A stretch of 64,000 nucleotides of DNA. Source: Mycolicibacterium peregrinum (GTDB lineage Bacteria > Actinomycetota > Actinomycetes > Mycobacteriales > Mycobacteriaceae). Each line of letters opens with the position of its first letter. Position 1 is the first letter of the stretch. The stretch lies in contig NZ_LZSY01000110.1 in NCBI RefSeq assembly GCF_001665625.1, forward strand, positions 124,001-188,000, given 5' to 3'. A program made the translations under genes and the position numbers. Shown piece by piece: positions 25,590-35,175 of this stretch. Below the pieces are notes generated by a model. That model had not been told where the DNA came from. It saw only the letters and a program-made list of their open reading frames with translations, and did not search any database.

Positions 25590-26708
25590 ATGGCCGTGAA
25601 CTCCGGTGCTCGCACCAGCCGCACCGTCGTGCATCTGGCGCGGCCGACGCTACGGGAAACCCTCGGCCGGCTGGCGCCCGGAACGCCGCTGCGCGACGGG
25701 CTGGAACGCATCCTGCGCGGCAAGACGGGCGCGCTGATCGTGCTCGGCTACGACGACAGCGTGGAGGCCATCTGCGACGGCGGGTTCGCCCTGGACGTGC
25801 GCTACGCACCTACCCGCCTGCGCGAGTTGTCCAAGATGGACGGCGCGGTGGTGCTGTCCAGCGACGGGGGCCGCATCGTGCGGGCCAATGTGCAGCTGGT
25901 GCCGGACCCGTCGATCCCCACCGACGAATCCGGAACCCGGCACCGCTCGGCGGAGCGCACCGCGATCCAGACCGGATATCCGGTGATCTCGGTGAGCCAT
26001 TCGATGAGCATCGTGACGGTGTATGTCGCCGGCGAGCGCCATGTGGTGCCCGACTCCGCGACGATCCTGTCGCGGGCCAACCAGACCATCAACACACTGG
26101 AGCGCTACAAGGGTCGGCTCGACGAGGTCAGCAAGCAGCTGTCCACCGCCGAGATCGAGGACTTCGTGACACTGCGTGACGTCATGACCGTGGTGCAGCG
26201 GCTGGAGATGGTGCGCCGGATCAGCCTGGAGATCGACGCCGACGTCGTCGAACTCGGCACCGACGGGCGCCAGCTCAAACTGCAGCTCGACGAACTCGTC
26301 GGCGACAACGAGGCCGCACGCGAGCTGATCGTGCGGGACTACCACGCTCTGCCGGACCCGCCGACGGCCGCGCAAGTGGGCGCGACCCTGGATGAGCTGG
26401 ACGCGCTGACCGACAGTGAGCTGCTCGACTTCACTACGCTGGCAAGGGTTTTCGGGTACCCGTCGACCTCTGAGGCACAGGACTCGGCGATGAGCTCGCG
26501 CGGCTACCGCGCGATGGCCGGCATCCCGCGACTGCAGTTCGCGCACGTCGATCTGCTCGTCCGCTCGTTCGGCTCACTGCAAGGACTGCTGGCCGCCAGT
26601 GCCGACGACCTTCAGTCGGTGGACGGCATCGGGTCGATGTGGGCGCGGCACATCCGCGAGGGTCTGTCGCTGCTGGCCGAGTCGACCATCGCCGACCGGC
26701 TGGCCTGA
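25590..26708 (+). CDS. disA: DNA integrity scanning diadenylate cyclase DisA
   Basis: A 372-residue c-di-AMP synthase. The cyclase domain has the catalytic motifs DGA (84-86) and RHR (117-119, [11 protein letters not shown]), then a helical linker and C-terminal helix-hairpin-helix DNA-binding domain ([22 protein letters not shown]). The ATG at 25590 has AGGAGA upstream; a TTG three bases earlier is less likely. It is downstream of radA in the same direction and converges with the next gene after one base. Confidence 0.96.
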   Translation: MAVNSGARTSRTVVHLARPTLRETLGRLAPGTPLRDGLERILRGKTGALIVLGYDDSVEAICDGGFALDVRYAPTRLRELSKMDGAVVLSSDGGRIVRANVQLVPDPSIPTDESGTRHRSAERTAIQTGYPVISVSHSMSIVTVYVAGERHVVPDSATILSRANQTINTLERYKGRLDEVSKQLSTAEIEDFVTLRDVMTVVQRLEMVRRISLEIDADVVELGTDGRQLKLQLDELVGDNEAARELIVRDYHALPDPPTAAQVGATLDELDALTDSELLDFTTLARVFGYPSTSEAQDSAMSSRGYRAMAGIPRLQFAHVDLLVRSFGSLQGLLAASADDLQSVDGIGSMWARHIREGLSLLAESTIADRLA

Positions 26709-26709
26709 G

Positions 26710-27489
26710 TCAGTTACCCGGTGCGGCCGGGTCAGCCGGCGGTACGCCCTCGGCGGGCGGCCCGGGCTGCTGCGGATTGGGTTGGGCCAGGATGAACGGC
26801 ACCGGAGCCGATCTGAGATTGCCCAGCTGCACCATCAGGTTGTAGGTGCCCGGTCCGATCGGCTGACGCGGCATCGGGCACTGCGGCGCCGATCCCATAC
26901 CCGTCCAGGTGACCTCGGTGGTCACCTGCTCGCCCGGGTTGAACGTCTTCACCAGCGTCTCGTTGGACGGAGCGCAGTCCAGGTTGGACCAGAGCCGGTT
27001 GTTGTCCAGCGCGTACACGTAGGCGGCCAGCACCGCGGCACCCACGTCACGCTTGCAGGCCACCAGGCCGATGTTGGTGACGACCATGGTGAACTTCGGC
27101 TGCTCGCCCACGACGTACTGGGGCTGGCTCGTGATGCCCTTGACCGCCAGTGTGGAATCCGGGCAGTCGTCGCCCTCCTTGAGCAAGGGTGGCGGCGTGA
27201 CGGCGGCCGTCGGTGTGACGGTCGGCGGCGGCGCGTGCTGAGCCGGAGGCACCACCGGGGTCTTGACCTCGGGATTCTCGCCCGGCAGCGGCGTGGGCGG
27301 AGCAGCGGCGGCAGTGGGTTCGTCGGCCGACTTGGTCTCGGCTCCGGAGCTGCTGGTCACGATCACCGCGACGATCGCGGCGATGATCCCCACGACGACT
27401 ACCGCGATTCCGATGGCCAGCGCCCGGCGCCGCCAGTAAATCTGCGAGGGCAGTGGCCCATGAGGTTCGAGATCCAACACGGCTTTCAC
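26710..27489 (-). CDS. Conserved membrane-anchored protein (Rv3587c-like)
   Basis: A 259-residue protein with a cytoplasmic N-terminus (LDLEPHGPLPSQIYWRRRAL), one membrane helix (about 23-45), a Pro/Thr/Ala-rich linker (about 50-100) and an outer beta domain with three cysteines in DDCPDS, VACKRD and LDCAPS plus QCPMP. It matches Rv3587c by position and topology. The GTG at 27489 is used; a GTG nine bases later is possible. Its role is unknown; the outer domain looks like a cell-envelope module. Confidence 0.8.
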   Translation of the reverse strand: MKAVLDLEPHGPLPSQIYWRRRALAIGIAVVVVGIIAAIVAVIVTSSSGAETKSADEPTAAAAPPTPLPGENPEVKTPVVPPAQHAPPPTVTPTAAVTPPPLLKEGDDCPDSTLAVKGITSQPQYVVGEQPKFTMVVTNIGLVACKRDVGAAVLAAYVYALDNNRLWSNLDCAPSNETLVKTFNPGEQVTTEVTWTGMGSAPQCPMPRQPIGPGTYNLMVQLGNLRSAPVPFILAQPNPQQPGPPAEGVPPADPAAPGN

Positions 27490-27553
27490 GGTAAGCCCAG
27501 GTCATACCCAGTTGCCCGAGGCGCCCCGGCGTGTCGGGGCGCCAGCGAAATTC

Positions 27554-28183
27554 TCAGGCTTCGCCGATGTTGCCCAGATGGCTGCGCAGTTCCACGTGTC
27601 CGTCGGACAGGTGATACGTCGCGCCGACAATGGCCTGGGTGCCCGCGGCGAGACCGTTGGAGATCGCGGCCGACCGCATCTGCAGCTGGTTGACCGTCTC
27701 CTTGACGTGGAAGGCCTCGAACTCGTCGACGCGGGTCAGACCGGAGTGGCGGCCCATCAGGATCGACGGGGTCACGCGCTCGACGATGTCGCGCACGTAA
27801 CCGCCGGGCACCTGTCCCTCGTCGAGGGCGTTGATGGCAGCCTTCACCGCGCCGCAGCTGTCGTGCCCCAGGACCACGATCAGCGGCACGTTCAGGATCG
27901 ACACCGCGTATTCGATCGAACCCAGCACCGCGTTGTCCAGCACGTGGCCCGCGGTACGCACCACGAACATGTCGCCCAGGCCCTGGTCGAACAGCAGCTC
28001 AGCGGCGACGCGGCTGTCACCACAGCCGAACACGACGGCGGTCGGCTTCTGCCCATGCGCAAGCTTGGCGCGGCGCGCGATGTCCTGGCTGGGATGCTGC
28101 GGTTCGCCGGCGACGAAGCGGGCGTTACCGTCCTTGAGTGCTTTCCATGCGGACACGGGGTTCGAGTTGGGCATATCAGTCAT
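27554..28183 (-). CDS. canB: Beta-carbonic anhydrase
   Basis: A 209-residue beta-class carbonic anhydrase with the zinc ligands in FGCGDSR (Cys, Asp/Arg pair) and LGHDSCGAV (His, Cys). It interconverts CO2 and bicarbonate and is the orthologue of Rv3588c. Starts at 28183 (MTDMPNSN) or 28174 (MPNSN) are possible. The mutY start lies only 16 bases away on the other strand, so promoters must reach into the coding regions or this region is very compact. The catalytic zinc means this enzyme would compete for zinc in starvation. Confidence 0.93.
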   Translation of the reverse strand: MTDMPNSNPVSAWKALKDGNARFVAGEPQHPSQDIARRAKLAHGQKPTAVVFGCGDSRVAAELLFDQGLGDMFVVRTAGHVLDNAVLGSIEYAVSILNVPLIVVLGHDSCGAVKAAINALDEGQVPGGYVRDIVERVTPSILMGRHSGLTRVDEFEAFHVKETVNQLQMRSAAISNGLAAGTQAIVGATYHLSDGHVELRSHLGNIGEA

Positions 28184-28199
28184 TCTGCATGAGCCGCCG

Positions 28200-29072
28200 A
28201 TGAGCATCGACCCGGGCGAATTAGTAGGTTGGTATGAATCCGCCCAGCGCGACCTTCCCTGGCGCAGGCCGGGTGTCACCGCCTGGCAGATCTTGGTCAG
28301 TGAATTCATGCTGCAGCAGACGCCGGTGTCGCGGGTAGAGCCCATCTGGCTGGCCTGGATCGAACGGTGGCCCACGCCGTCGGCCACCGCGGCCGCCGGG
28401 TCGGCCGAGGTGCTGCGCGCCTGGGGCAAGCTGGGTTATCCGCGGCGGGCCAAGCGTCTGCACGAGTGTGCGGTGGTGATCGCGGGCGAATACGACGACG
28501 AGGTACCCAGCGACGTCGAGACGCTGCTGACCCTGCCCGGCGTCGGCGCCTATACGGCCCGTGCCGTCGCCTGCTTCGCGTATTCGGCCGGCGTCCCGGT
28601 GGTCGACACCAATGTGCGCCGGGTGGTCACCCGGGTGCTCCACGGTCAGGCGGACGCACCCGCTCGAGCCCGCGACCTGGACGACGTGGCCGCACTGCTG
28701 CCGCCCGACGAGACAGCGCCGGTCTTCTCGGCCGCCCTGATGGAATTGGGCGCGGTGGTGTGCACCGCACGCGCGCCGCAGTGCGGCGGCTGTCCGTTGA
28801 GCCGATGTCGTTGGCGCGCTGCGGGTTACCCGGCCGGAACAGTCACCAAGCGCGTGCAGCGTTACGCCGGGACCGACCGCCAGGTGCGCGGCAAGCTGCT
28901 GGATGTCTTGCGCGCCAGCAGTTCTCCGGTGACCCGGGCTCAACTCGACGTGGCCTGGCTCTCCGACACCGCCCAACGAGACCGCGCACTGGACTCATTG
29001 CTGGTGGACGGCCTGGTGGAGCAGACCGACGACGGACTCTTCGCTCTCGCCGGCGAAGGTGGAAATACATGA
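28200..29072 (+). CDS. mutY: A/G-specific adenine glycosylase MutY
   Basis: A 290-residue glycosylase of the HhH-GPD superfamily. The catalytic Glu lies in SEFMLQQTPVSRV, the helix-hairpin-helix and Asp in TLPGVGAYTARAVACF...VVDTNVRRV, and a [4Fe-4S] cluster in VCTARAPQCGGCPLSRC. It removes adenine opposite 8-oxoguanine. At about 290 residues it lacks most of the C-terminal NUDIX-like MutT domain of E. coli MutY, as other mycobacterial MutY proteins do. ATG 28200 was chosen; no good ribosome-binding site precedes it. Confidence 0.94.
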   Translation: MSIDPGELVGWYESAQRDLPWRRPGVTAWQILVSEFMLQQTPVSRVEPIWLAWIERWPTPSATAAAGSAEVLRAWGKLGYPRRAKRLHECAVVIAGEYDDEVPSDVETLLTLPGVGAYTARAVACFAYSAGVPVVDTNVRRVVTRVLHGQADAPARARDLDDVAALLPPDETAPVFSAALMELGAVVCTARAPQCGGCPLSRCRWRAAGYPAGTVTKRVQRYAGTDRQVRGKLLDVLRASSSPVTRAQLDVAWLSDTAQRDRALDSLLVDGLVEQTDDGLFALAGEGGNT

Positions 29073-29133
29073 GGTCAGCATGAATACCTGCCGCAGCACA
29101 CCATTGGGGCTTCGCTTCACATAGAACGGATCT

Positions 29134-29439
29134 ATGTCAAGCAAAATCTCAGCGATGTTTGCGTGTACGGCGATGGGCCTGGGCCTCGCCCTCGGCCTGG
29201 CGGCACCGGCCACCGCCGCACCGTCGGGGACGGGTTCAGCTTCCGACACCGTGCGCGATCTGGAGAGCCGGGGCTATCACGTGCAGGTGAACTCCAACGC
29301 CAACACGGGCCTGTCGAACTGCCGGGTCACCGGGGTGCACGGACTGGCCGACTCCAACATCGACGACAACGGGTACCGGATCGACCCGTCCCAGCACACG
29401 ACCGTCTACGTCAACGTGTCGTGCCAGCCCGACGGCTGA
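29134..29439 (+). CDS. Small exported hypothetical protein
   Basis: A 101-residue protein with a clear Sec signal peptide, cleaved likely after TATAAPA near residue 29, and a short mature part with two cysteines (SNCRVTG and VSCQPDG) that could form a disulfide. No family is recognised with certainty. It lies 61 bases after mutY and converges with the regulator gene four bases beyond its end. Confidence 0.7.
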   Translation: MSSKISAMFACTAMGLGLALGLAAPATAAPSGTGSASDTVRDLESRGYHVQVNSNANTGLSNCRVTGVHGLADSNIDDNGYRIDPSQHTTVYVNVSCQPDG

Positions 29440-29443
29440 TACC

Positions 29444-30415
29444 TCACGCCGTGACGGCGTCTTCGTCTGCACTGCAGGAGAATTGGCGCCGATAGTCGGA
29501 CGGTGTCACACCGATCACCCGACGGAAGTGATGCCGCAGCAACGTCGCGGTGCCGAACCCGGCCTGCCCGGCGATCCTGTCGATATCCAGATCGGACTCT
29601 TCGAGCAACCGCCGCGCGTACAGCACCCGCTGATCGGTGATCCACTGCATCGGCGTGGTGCCGGTCTCCTCGACGAACCGGCGGGCGAAGGTACGGGTGG
29701 ACATCGCGGACCGTCTGGCCAGCGTCGTCACGGTATGCGGCTTGTCCAGATTACCCATGATCCAATCCAGGTGCGGTGCAAAGCTTTCCGAACACCTCAC
29801 CGGAATCGGCTGATCGATGAACTGGCGCTGCCCGCCATCGCGCTGCGGCGGGACGACCATGCGCCGGGCGATCTTGTTGGTCACCTCACTACCGAGCTCG
29901 CGGCGAACAAGATGCAGACAGGCATCGATACCCGCTGCGGTACCCGCGCTGGTGATCAGATTGCCGTCGTCGACGAACAGCACGTTGCGATCCACCCGCG
30001 CGGTCGGATATCTACGCGCCAGCTCATCGGCGTGCATCCAATGCGTGGTGCACGGCCTGCCGTCCAGCAGGCCCGCGGCGCCGGCCAGGAAAGCACCCGA
30101 GCACACGGTCAGGATGATCGATCCCGCGTCGGCGGCGGCACGCACGGCCTCCAGCGCCTCGGGCAGGTAATCCGAGCCGCCGATCGCGGGGATCGCGACC
30201 AGGTCCGCACCCTGAAGTGCATCCAGGCCGTATTCGGGTGTCAGGGTGGCGCCGACGGATGTCCGTAGCGGCTTGCCCGCCTCGGGCCCGCACACCTTGA
30301 AGTCGAAGTTCGGCACGCCGTCGGCGGACCGATCGATCCCGAAGACCTCGCAGATGACCCCGAACTCGAATACCGCCAGGCCGTCGAGCACCAGCGTGGA
30401 GACGCTTCTCAGCAT
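29444..30415 (-). CDS. GlxA-type transcriptional regulator (DJ-1/PfpI plus AraC)
   Basis: A 323-residue two-domain regulator. Residues 1-180 form a DJ-1/PfpI-like amidase fold (VCSGAFLAGAAGLLDGRPCTTHW with the nucleophile-elbow cysteine), and about 220-315 an AraC-type double helix-turn-helix (TTLARRSAMSTRTFARRFVEETG and IAGQAGFGTATLLRHHFRR). Such regulators sense metabolites. The small membrane protein gene on the other strand, 71 bases away, is a candidate target. The ligand is unknown. Confidence 0.88.
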   Translation of the reverse strand: MLRSVSTLVLDGLAVFEFGVICEVFGIDRSADGVPNFDFKVCGPEAGKPLRTSVGATLTPEYGLDALQGADLVAIPAIGGSDYLPEALEAVRAAADAGSIILTVCSGAFLAGAAGLLDGRPCTTHWMHADELARRYPTARVDRNVLFVDDGNLITSAGTAAGIDACLHLVRRELGSEVTNKIARRMVVPPQRDGGQRQFIDQPIPVRCSESFAPHLDWIMGNLDKPHTVTTLARRSAMSTRTFARRFVEETGTTPMQWITDQRVLYARRLLEESDLDIDRIAGQAGFGTATLLRHHFRRVIGVTPSDYRRQFSCSADEDAVTA

Positions 30416-30486
30416 GGCAGCATTTTATCGTAAGGTGTCAGCGCTGCCACTGTTGGCGGTATATATTCCTCACAACAATTACTGCC

Positions 30487-30717
30487 ATGACTGTTGCACT
30501 TGCCCTGATCATCCTGATCTCACCCTTCGCGGTCGCCGCCGCGGTGAGCTGGGCGGCACGGCGCAGCAATGTCCTGCGTTTCCGCCTGGATCTGTTCGAC
30601 CTCAACCAGCCCGACTACGAGACCTACCGCGCGGGCCACGACCTCGATGCGATCCGCAGCCGCTTCGAGCACCAGCCGTCGTGGCCGAGCGCTGGGGCCC
30701 TAGGCGAGCGTCGTTAG
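30487..30717 (+). CDS. Small single-helix membrane protein
   Basis: A 76-residue protein with one N-terminal helix (residues 2-25, VALALIILISPFAVAAAVSW), then a charged cytoplasmic tail rich in Asp/Arg (FRLDLFDLNQPDYETYRAGHDLDAIRSRFE). No family recognised. It diverges from the GlxA-type regulator and its last 18 bases overlap the end of the hydrolase on the opposite strand. Confidence 0.55.
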   Translation: MTVALALIILISPFAVAAAVSWAARRSNVLRFRLDLFDLNQPDYETYRAGHDLDAIRSRFEHQPSWPSAGALGERR

Positions 30718-31461
30718 GAAGCCGGTCACGGCGTCTCGGTACACCTCGGGTGCATCGTCATGGATCAGATGACCCGCGCCGGGAACGTACAGATACCTTG
30801 CGTCCTGGCCAGTTTCGGCCATCTGACGCATCTGCCCCGGCGGCGCCACCGAATTCTCCGCCTCCATCAGCAACGTCGGCACCCTCACCTCCCGCCACTG
30901 CTGCCAGTAGTCCCGCGTTCCCCACTGGGCGGCGATGTCCAGCCACCACTGCGGGTACCCGTGCAGCCGCCAGCCGGTGGCCGTCCGGTCGAAAGCCTCG
31001 AGAAAGTACTGCCCTGCGACGGGTCCGAACTCGTCGTAAACCTCCTGCGCCGAGGCGAACTCGACCGGGAGCGCGTGCACCCACGGCTCCCACGGCCCGG
31101 TGGTGCGGCCACGGAAATCGGGGGCCATGTCCTCGACCACCACTGCCTTGACCAGTTCCGGCCGGGCCGCGGCCAGACACCACGAATGCAACGCGCCCAT
31201 GGAGTGCCCCACCAACATCACCGGCCGCCCCAGACCCGCCACGGCATCACCGAGATCCGCGACGAAACGCTCGGTGCTGATCGGATGAGGATCGACCACA
31301 TCGCGCCCGCGGTGCCACGGAGCGTCGTACGTGTAGACCTCACCCAACCCGGTCAACCACGGCAATTGTCGCGACCAGGTGCTGCCGCGGCCCATCAACC
31401 CGTGTACCAGCACGATGGGCTCGCCGCACCCTCCTCGGTGGGTGAGTAGATCTGTGACCAT
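30700..31461 (-). CDS. Alpha/beta hydrolase
   Basis: A 253-residue alpha/beta-hydrolase with the oxyanion HGLMGRGSTW, nucleophile elbow VGHSMGALHSW (Ser), and catalytic His in GAGHLIHDD near the C-terminus. It is orthologous in position to Rv3591c. The ATG at 31461 was chosen because the frame upstream runs into the mhuD gene. It is divergent from mhuD, with 39 bases between starts. Substrate unknown. Confidence 0.88.
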   Translation of the reverse strand: MVTDLLTHRGGCGEPIVLVHGLMGRGSTWSRQLPWLTGLGEVYTYDAPWHRGRDVVDPHPISTERFVADLGDAVAGLGRPVMLVGHSMGALHSWCLAAARPELVKAVVVEDMAPDFRGRTTGPWEPWVHALPVEFASAQEVYDEFGPVAGQYFLEAFDRTATGWRLHGYPQWWLDIAAQWGTRDYWQQWREVRVPTLLMEAENSVAPPGQMRQMAETGQDARYLYVPGAGHLIHDDAPEVYRDAVTGFLTTLA

Positions 31462-31500
31462 CCCGTTATCTTGCCGGGCAGCCACGGTAGCCTGAACACC

Positions 31501-31818
31501 ATGCCCGTCGTGAAGATCAACGCCATCGAGGTCCCGCCCAACGCCGGCCCCGAACTGGAGAAGCGCTTCGCCAACCGCGCACACTCCGTCGACAACCAGC
31601 CCGGATTCCTGGGCTTCCAACTGCTGCGTCCGGTCAAGGGCGAAGACCGCTACTTCGTGGTGACGCAGTGGGAGACCGAGGAAGCCTTCCAGGCATGGGC
31701 CACGGGCCGCGCCGCCGAGGCACACAAGGGCGAGCACGCCAACCCGGTCGCGACCGGCGCGTCACTGCTGGAGTTCGAGGTTGTGCTGGACGTTGCAGGG
31801 CCCGCTGCCCAGGCGTAG
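31501..31818 (+). CDS. mhuD: Haem-degrading monooxygenase MhuD
   Basis: A 105-residue ferredoxin-like (ABM) monooxygenase. The residues known for MhuD are conserved at the same numbers: Asn7, Trp66 and His75, the haem ligand. MhuD opens haem to mycobilins and frees iron for the cell. The ATG at 31501 gives this exact numbering. The lpqF frame begins within its 3' end, so the two may be co-translated. Confidence 0.95.
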   Translation: MPVVKINAIEVPPNAGPELEKRFANRAHSVDNQPGFLGFQLLRPVKGEDRYFVVTQWETEEAFQAWATGRAAEAHKGEHANPVATGASLLEFEVVLDVAGPAAQA

Positions 31819-33157
31819 CCGCGGCCGGACGCTGCGCCGCACGGTTGGCCTGACGGCCATCACGGCGGTCGCCGCGGCCCTGGCTTGTGGCTGTTCGCCC
31901 AACGTCGCGCCTGCGGCAGAAGTGTCCTACGGCGCGCACATCGACACCATCACGCCGCCTGGCCTGCGGGCCAAGCAGACCATGGACATGCTCAACTCCG
32001 ACTGGCCGATCGGCCCCATCGGCGTGCGCACGCTGGCCGCCCCCGAAAAGGTCGATCTGGTGGGCACCAAGATGGACTCGATCTGGTGGGATCGACCGTT
32101 CAAGGTCACCTCGGTGGACATCGGTGCCACACAGGCGACGTTGCATGTGCTGACGTCCTACAACGTGGCCCAGGACATCGCACTGCGGACCAACGACGCC
32201 GGCCTGGTCGACCGCTTCGACGTCACGCTGGTGCCGCCGAAGATCGAACAGTGGTCCGACATCGACACCGAGCTGACCAAGTCCGGCGCGCGTTACTCCT
32301 ACCGGGTGTCCAAAGTGAACAACGGGAAGTGCGAGCAGGTCGCCGGCACCAACACCGACATGTCACTACCCCTGGCCTCGATCTTCAAACTGTATGTACT
32401 GCTTGCGGTTTCGGACGCAGTCAAGGCCGGCACGCTGAGTTGGGACGATCACCTCACGATCACCAAGGAAGGCAAGAAGCTCGGCTCAGCCGGGCTGGAC
32501 AAACTTCCCCCCGGCGCTCAGATCACGGTGCGGACGGCCGCCCAACAGATGATCTCGGCCAGCGACAACATGGCCACCGATCTGCTGATCGGCCGGATGG
32601 GCCCGGCCGCGGTGGAACGCGCCCTGGTGACCGCGGGACACCACGATCCGGCCAGCATGACCCCGTTCCCGACCATGCACGAGGTGTTCTCGGTCGGTTG
32701 GGGCGAACCGAATCTCCGCGACCAGTGGAAGACCGCCTCTCCCGCCGATCGGGTCGCGCTGCTCCAGCAGACCAATGCCCGTCCCTACGAACCGGATCCG
32801 TACCGCACCCACACTCCCGCATCCAACGACGGGCTGGAGTGGTTCGCCAGTGCGGCCGACATCTGCCGGGTACATGCTGCGCTGCAGGCCTCGGCCTACG
32901 GTGCAGCCGCGCCGGTGAAGGACATCCTCTCCGCCCTACCCGGAATCGATCCGGATCCCGACAAGTGGAAGTACATCGGCGCCAAGGGCGGCAACCTGCC
33001 CGGCGATCTGACGTTCAGCTGGTACGCAGTCGACTACACCGGGCAGCCGTGGGTGTTCAGTTTTCAGCTGAACTGGCCGAAGTTCCGTAGCCCGACGGCA
33101 GCGGGCTGGTTGTTGCAGATTGCCAAGCGGGCATTCGCCATGGCGCCCGTGGGCTAG
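31781..33157 (+). CDS. lpqF: Beta-lactamase-like lipoprotein LpqF
   Basis: A 458-residue exported protein (from the TTG at 31781) with an N-terminal signal and a lipobox-like ALACGC, a beta-rich N-terminal domain (about 60-165) and a serine beta-lactamase/transpeptidase-like domain with SIFK (SxxK), SDN in ISASDNMATD, and a KGG motif (GAKGGNL) near the C-terminus. It corresponds to Rv3593. The start is uncertain: TTG 31781 or TTG 31793, both inside mhuD. Probably acts at the cell wall. Confidence 0.85.
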   Translation: MCWTLQGPLPRRSRGRTLRRTVGLTAITAVAAALACGCSPNVAPAAEVSYGAHIDTITPPGLRAKQTMDMLNSDWPIGPIGVRTLAAPEKVDLVGTKMDSIWWDRPFKVTSVDIGATQATLHVLTSYNVAQDIALRTNDAGLVDRFDVTLVPPKIEQWSDIDTELTKSGARYSYRVSKVNNGKCEQVAGTNTDMSLPLASIFKLYVLLAVSDAVKAGTLSWDDHLTITKEGKKLGSAGLDKLPPGAQITVRTAAQQMISASDNMATDLLIGRMGPAAVERALVTAGHHDPASMTPFPTMHEVFSVGWGEPNLRDQWKTASPADRVALLQQTNARPYEPDPYRTHTPASNDGLEWFASAADICRVHAALQASAYGAAAPVKDILSALPGIDPDPDKWKYIGAKGGNLPGDLTFSWYAVDYTGQPWVFSFQLNWPKFRSPTAAGWLLQIAKRAFAMAPVG

Positions 33158-33175
33158 CTCGGTACGATCCGCTGC

Positions 33176-34633
33176 ATGCCGCTGCAGACGGGGTCGAATT
33201 TCGCCGGGTTCACAGTGGTGCAGCCGCTGGGCTCGGGCGGGATGGGCGAGGTTTATCTGGTCGAGCATCCGCGCCTGCCTCGCCACGAGGCCCTGAAGAT
33301 TCTCCCGGCCAGCGCCTCCCAAGATCCCGGCTACCGCGACCGGTTCACCCGAGAAGCCGAACTGGCTTCGAGCTTGTGGCATCCCAACATCGTTGCCCTG
33401 CACGACCGCGGCGAGGCCGACGGCCAACTGTGGATCTCGATGGATTACGTTCGCGGCCAGGATGCCGCGAATCTGGCGCGGGCGCATCCCGGGGGTCTGC
33501 CGCTGGTCCAGGTGACGGCGATCGCCACCGCCGTCGCCTCAGCCTTGGACTACGCGCACGGCCACGGGATGTTGCACCGCGACGTCAAGCCCGCCAACAT
33601 TCTGCTCGGTGAGAGCGACCACGCCGATCAACGCATCCTGCTCGCCGATTTCGGCATTGCCCGCCGCACCGGGGACATCAGCGGACTGACCGCAACCAAC
33701 ACCACGGTGGGCACCGTGGCCTACGCCGCCCCCGAGCAGTTGCTGGGCGCGCAGCTCGACGGCCGGACCGACCAGTATGCCCTGGCGGCCACGGTGTTTC
33801 ACCTCTTGGCGGGCGCACCGCCGTTCGTCGACACCAATCCTGCGGTGGTGATCGGCAAACACCTCAGCGCGGCACCGCCTCCCTTGTCCCAGTTCCGGCC
33901 GGAGCTGGCCCGACTGGACCCCGTTTTCGCGCGGGCGTTGGCCAAGTCCCCCGCCGACCGCTATCCGAAGTGCTCAGATTTTGCGCAGGCACTCACCGGT
34001 GCCGCATTCGCTGCGCCGCAGTCGATCCATCATCAGATGACGATGCCTGCGGCGGTCGCGTCGCAGGCTGCGGCACCGACACACTTCGCCGTCCCCACCG
34101 GAATCCCACCAGGGTTCGGCGCCCCGGCGGCATCACCGCGCGGGACTGCTGCAGCGGTGGCGGTCATGCTGGTGCTTCTCGTGTTGCTCGCCGGCGCGGG
34201 CGGATTCACCGCCTGGCAATGGTCGCGTCCCACACCTCAGGCTGCTGCCTCGACGCAGTGGAAGCCGTATGCCGACTTCGCCCAGGGGTTCACCGAACGG
34301 ATGATGTCCATCAGTCCGCAGACAAGTGAGGCCGACGTCGGCTGGATCCTGGACAACGCGACCGGAAAGTTCCACGACCAGTTCGCGAAAACGCGTGACA
34401 CTTTCGTCGAGACGTTGAAAGCCACCGGCGTGACGACGACTGCGAGCACCAAGTCGGTGGCACTCAAGTCCATCGACTACCACGACGAAAACGCCGTTGT
34501 TCTCATCGCGGCGACGGCGCAGCCCAAGAACGACTCCGGGGGCGACCAGGCTCCCCGAAATTGGCGGCTGATCGTCACCGTCGAGAAAGTCGACGGTGCC
34601 TTCAAGGCCTCGAATGTCGAGTTCGCATCGTGA
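33176..34633 (+). CDS. Receptor Ser/Thr protein kinase with Mce-associated-like outer domain
   Basis: A 485-residue Hanks-type kinase: glycine loop GSGGMGEV (19-26), Lys41, HRDVKPAN (HRD 134-136), DFG (158-160) and APE (185-187). A membrane helix spans about 324-346. The outer domain (360-485) has the ATGKFHDQF ... [14 protein letters not shown] pattern seen in the Mce-associated-like proteins at 4.1 and 4.7 kb of this window. No such gene occurs at this place in M. tuberculosis. Its stop overlaps the next gene, which encodes another protein of the same outer-domain type; the two are probably functional partners. Confidence 0.9.
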   Translation: MPLQTGSNFAGFTVVQPLGSGGMGEVYLVEHPRLPRHEALKILPASASQDPGYRDRFTREAELASSLWHPNIVALHDRGEADGQLWISMDYVRGQDAANLARAHPGGLPLVQVTAIATAVASALDYAHGHGMLHRDVKPANILLGESDHADQRILLADFGIARRTGDISGLTATNTTVGTVAYAAPEQLLGAQLDGRTDQYALAATVFHLLAGAPPFVDTNPAVVIGKHLSAAPPPLSQFRPELARLDPVFARALAKSPADRYPKCSDFAQALTGAAFAAPQSIHHQMTMPAAVASQAAAPTHFAVPTGIPPGFGAPAASPRGTAAAVAVMLVLLVLLAGAGGFTAWQWSRPTPQAAASTQWKPYADFAQGFTERMMSISPQTSEADVGWILDNATGKFHDQFAKTRDTFVETLKATGVTTTASTKSVALKSIDYHDENAVVLIAATAQPKNDSGGDQAPRNWRLIVTVEKVDGAFKASNVEFAS

Positions 34634-35142
34634 CCGGCCGCCAGACTGCCCTGTGGATCATCAACGCCGCGTTGGCCGTTGGTATCGCGGCGCTCGCCGC
34701 GCTCGGCGGTATCCAGCTGATCGTGAAGAGTCGCCCGGCACCGGTTGCGCTCGCGGATCAGGCCGATCTACGACAGGCCGTCACCGACGCCGCGGCGACC
34801 AGCACCACGAAGATCCTGTCCTACTCCTCCGACACCGTCGAGCAGGACGTGGCCGCGGCTCTCGCCGTCACCACCGGCGACTTCGCCGACTACTACAAGA
34901 ACTTCACCGAAACGTCCGTCATCCCCGCCGCGCAGCAGAAGCACGTCAACACCACGGCAACCGTTGTGCAGTCCGGCGTCATCTCCATCGACAACCCCGA
35001 CACGGCAGCAGCTTTGGTGTTCGTCAATCAAGTCACCACCAGCGCGGACAACCCGGACCCCTCCACCAGTCAGAGCGCGGTGCGGGTGGGCATGAAGAAG
35101 GTCGACGGACAATGGCGCATCGACAGTTTCGACCCCCAGTGA
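34630..35142 (+). CDS. Mce-associated-like membrane-anchored protein, kinase partner
   Basis: A 170-residue protein with one N-terminal helix (about 7-28) and an outer domain with TTGDFADYY, an Ala/Thr/Val-rich beta core and a closing [15 protein letters not shown], the same pattern as the kinase ectodomain. The GTG at 34630 overlaps the kinase stop (GTGA). The adjacent kinase and its shared fold suggest a ligand-binding or heteromeric sensor subunit, an inference from context. Confidence 0.75.
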   Translation: MTGRQTALWIINAALAVGIAALAALGGIQLIVKSRPAPVALADQADLRQAVTDAAATSTTKILSYSSDTVEQDVAAALAVTTGDFADYYKNFTETSVIPAAQQKHVNTTATVVQSGVISIDNPDTAAALVFVNQVTTSADNPDPSTSQSAVRVGMKKVDGQWRIDSFDPQ

Positions 35143-35175
35143 CCTGACCGGCAACCGGATTACTGCGCAGCCCGG

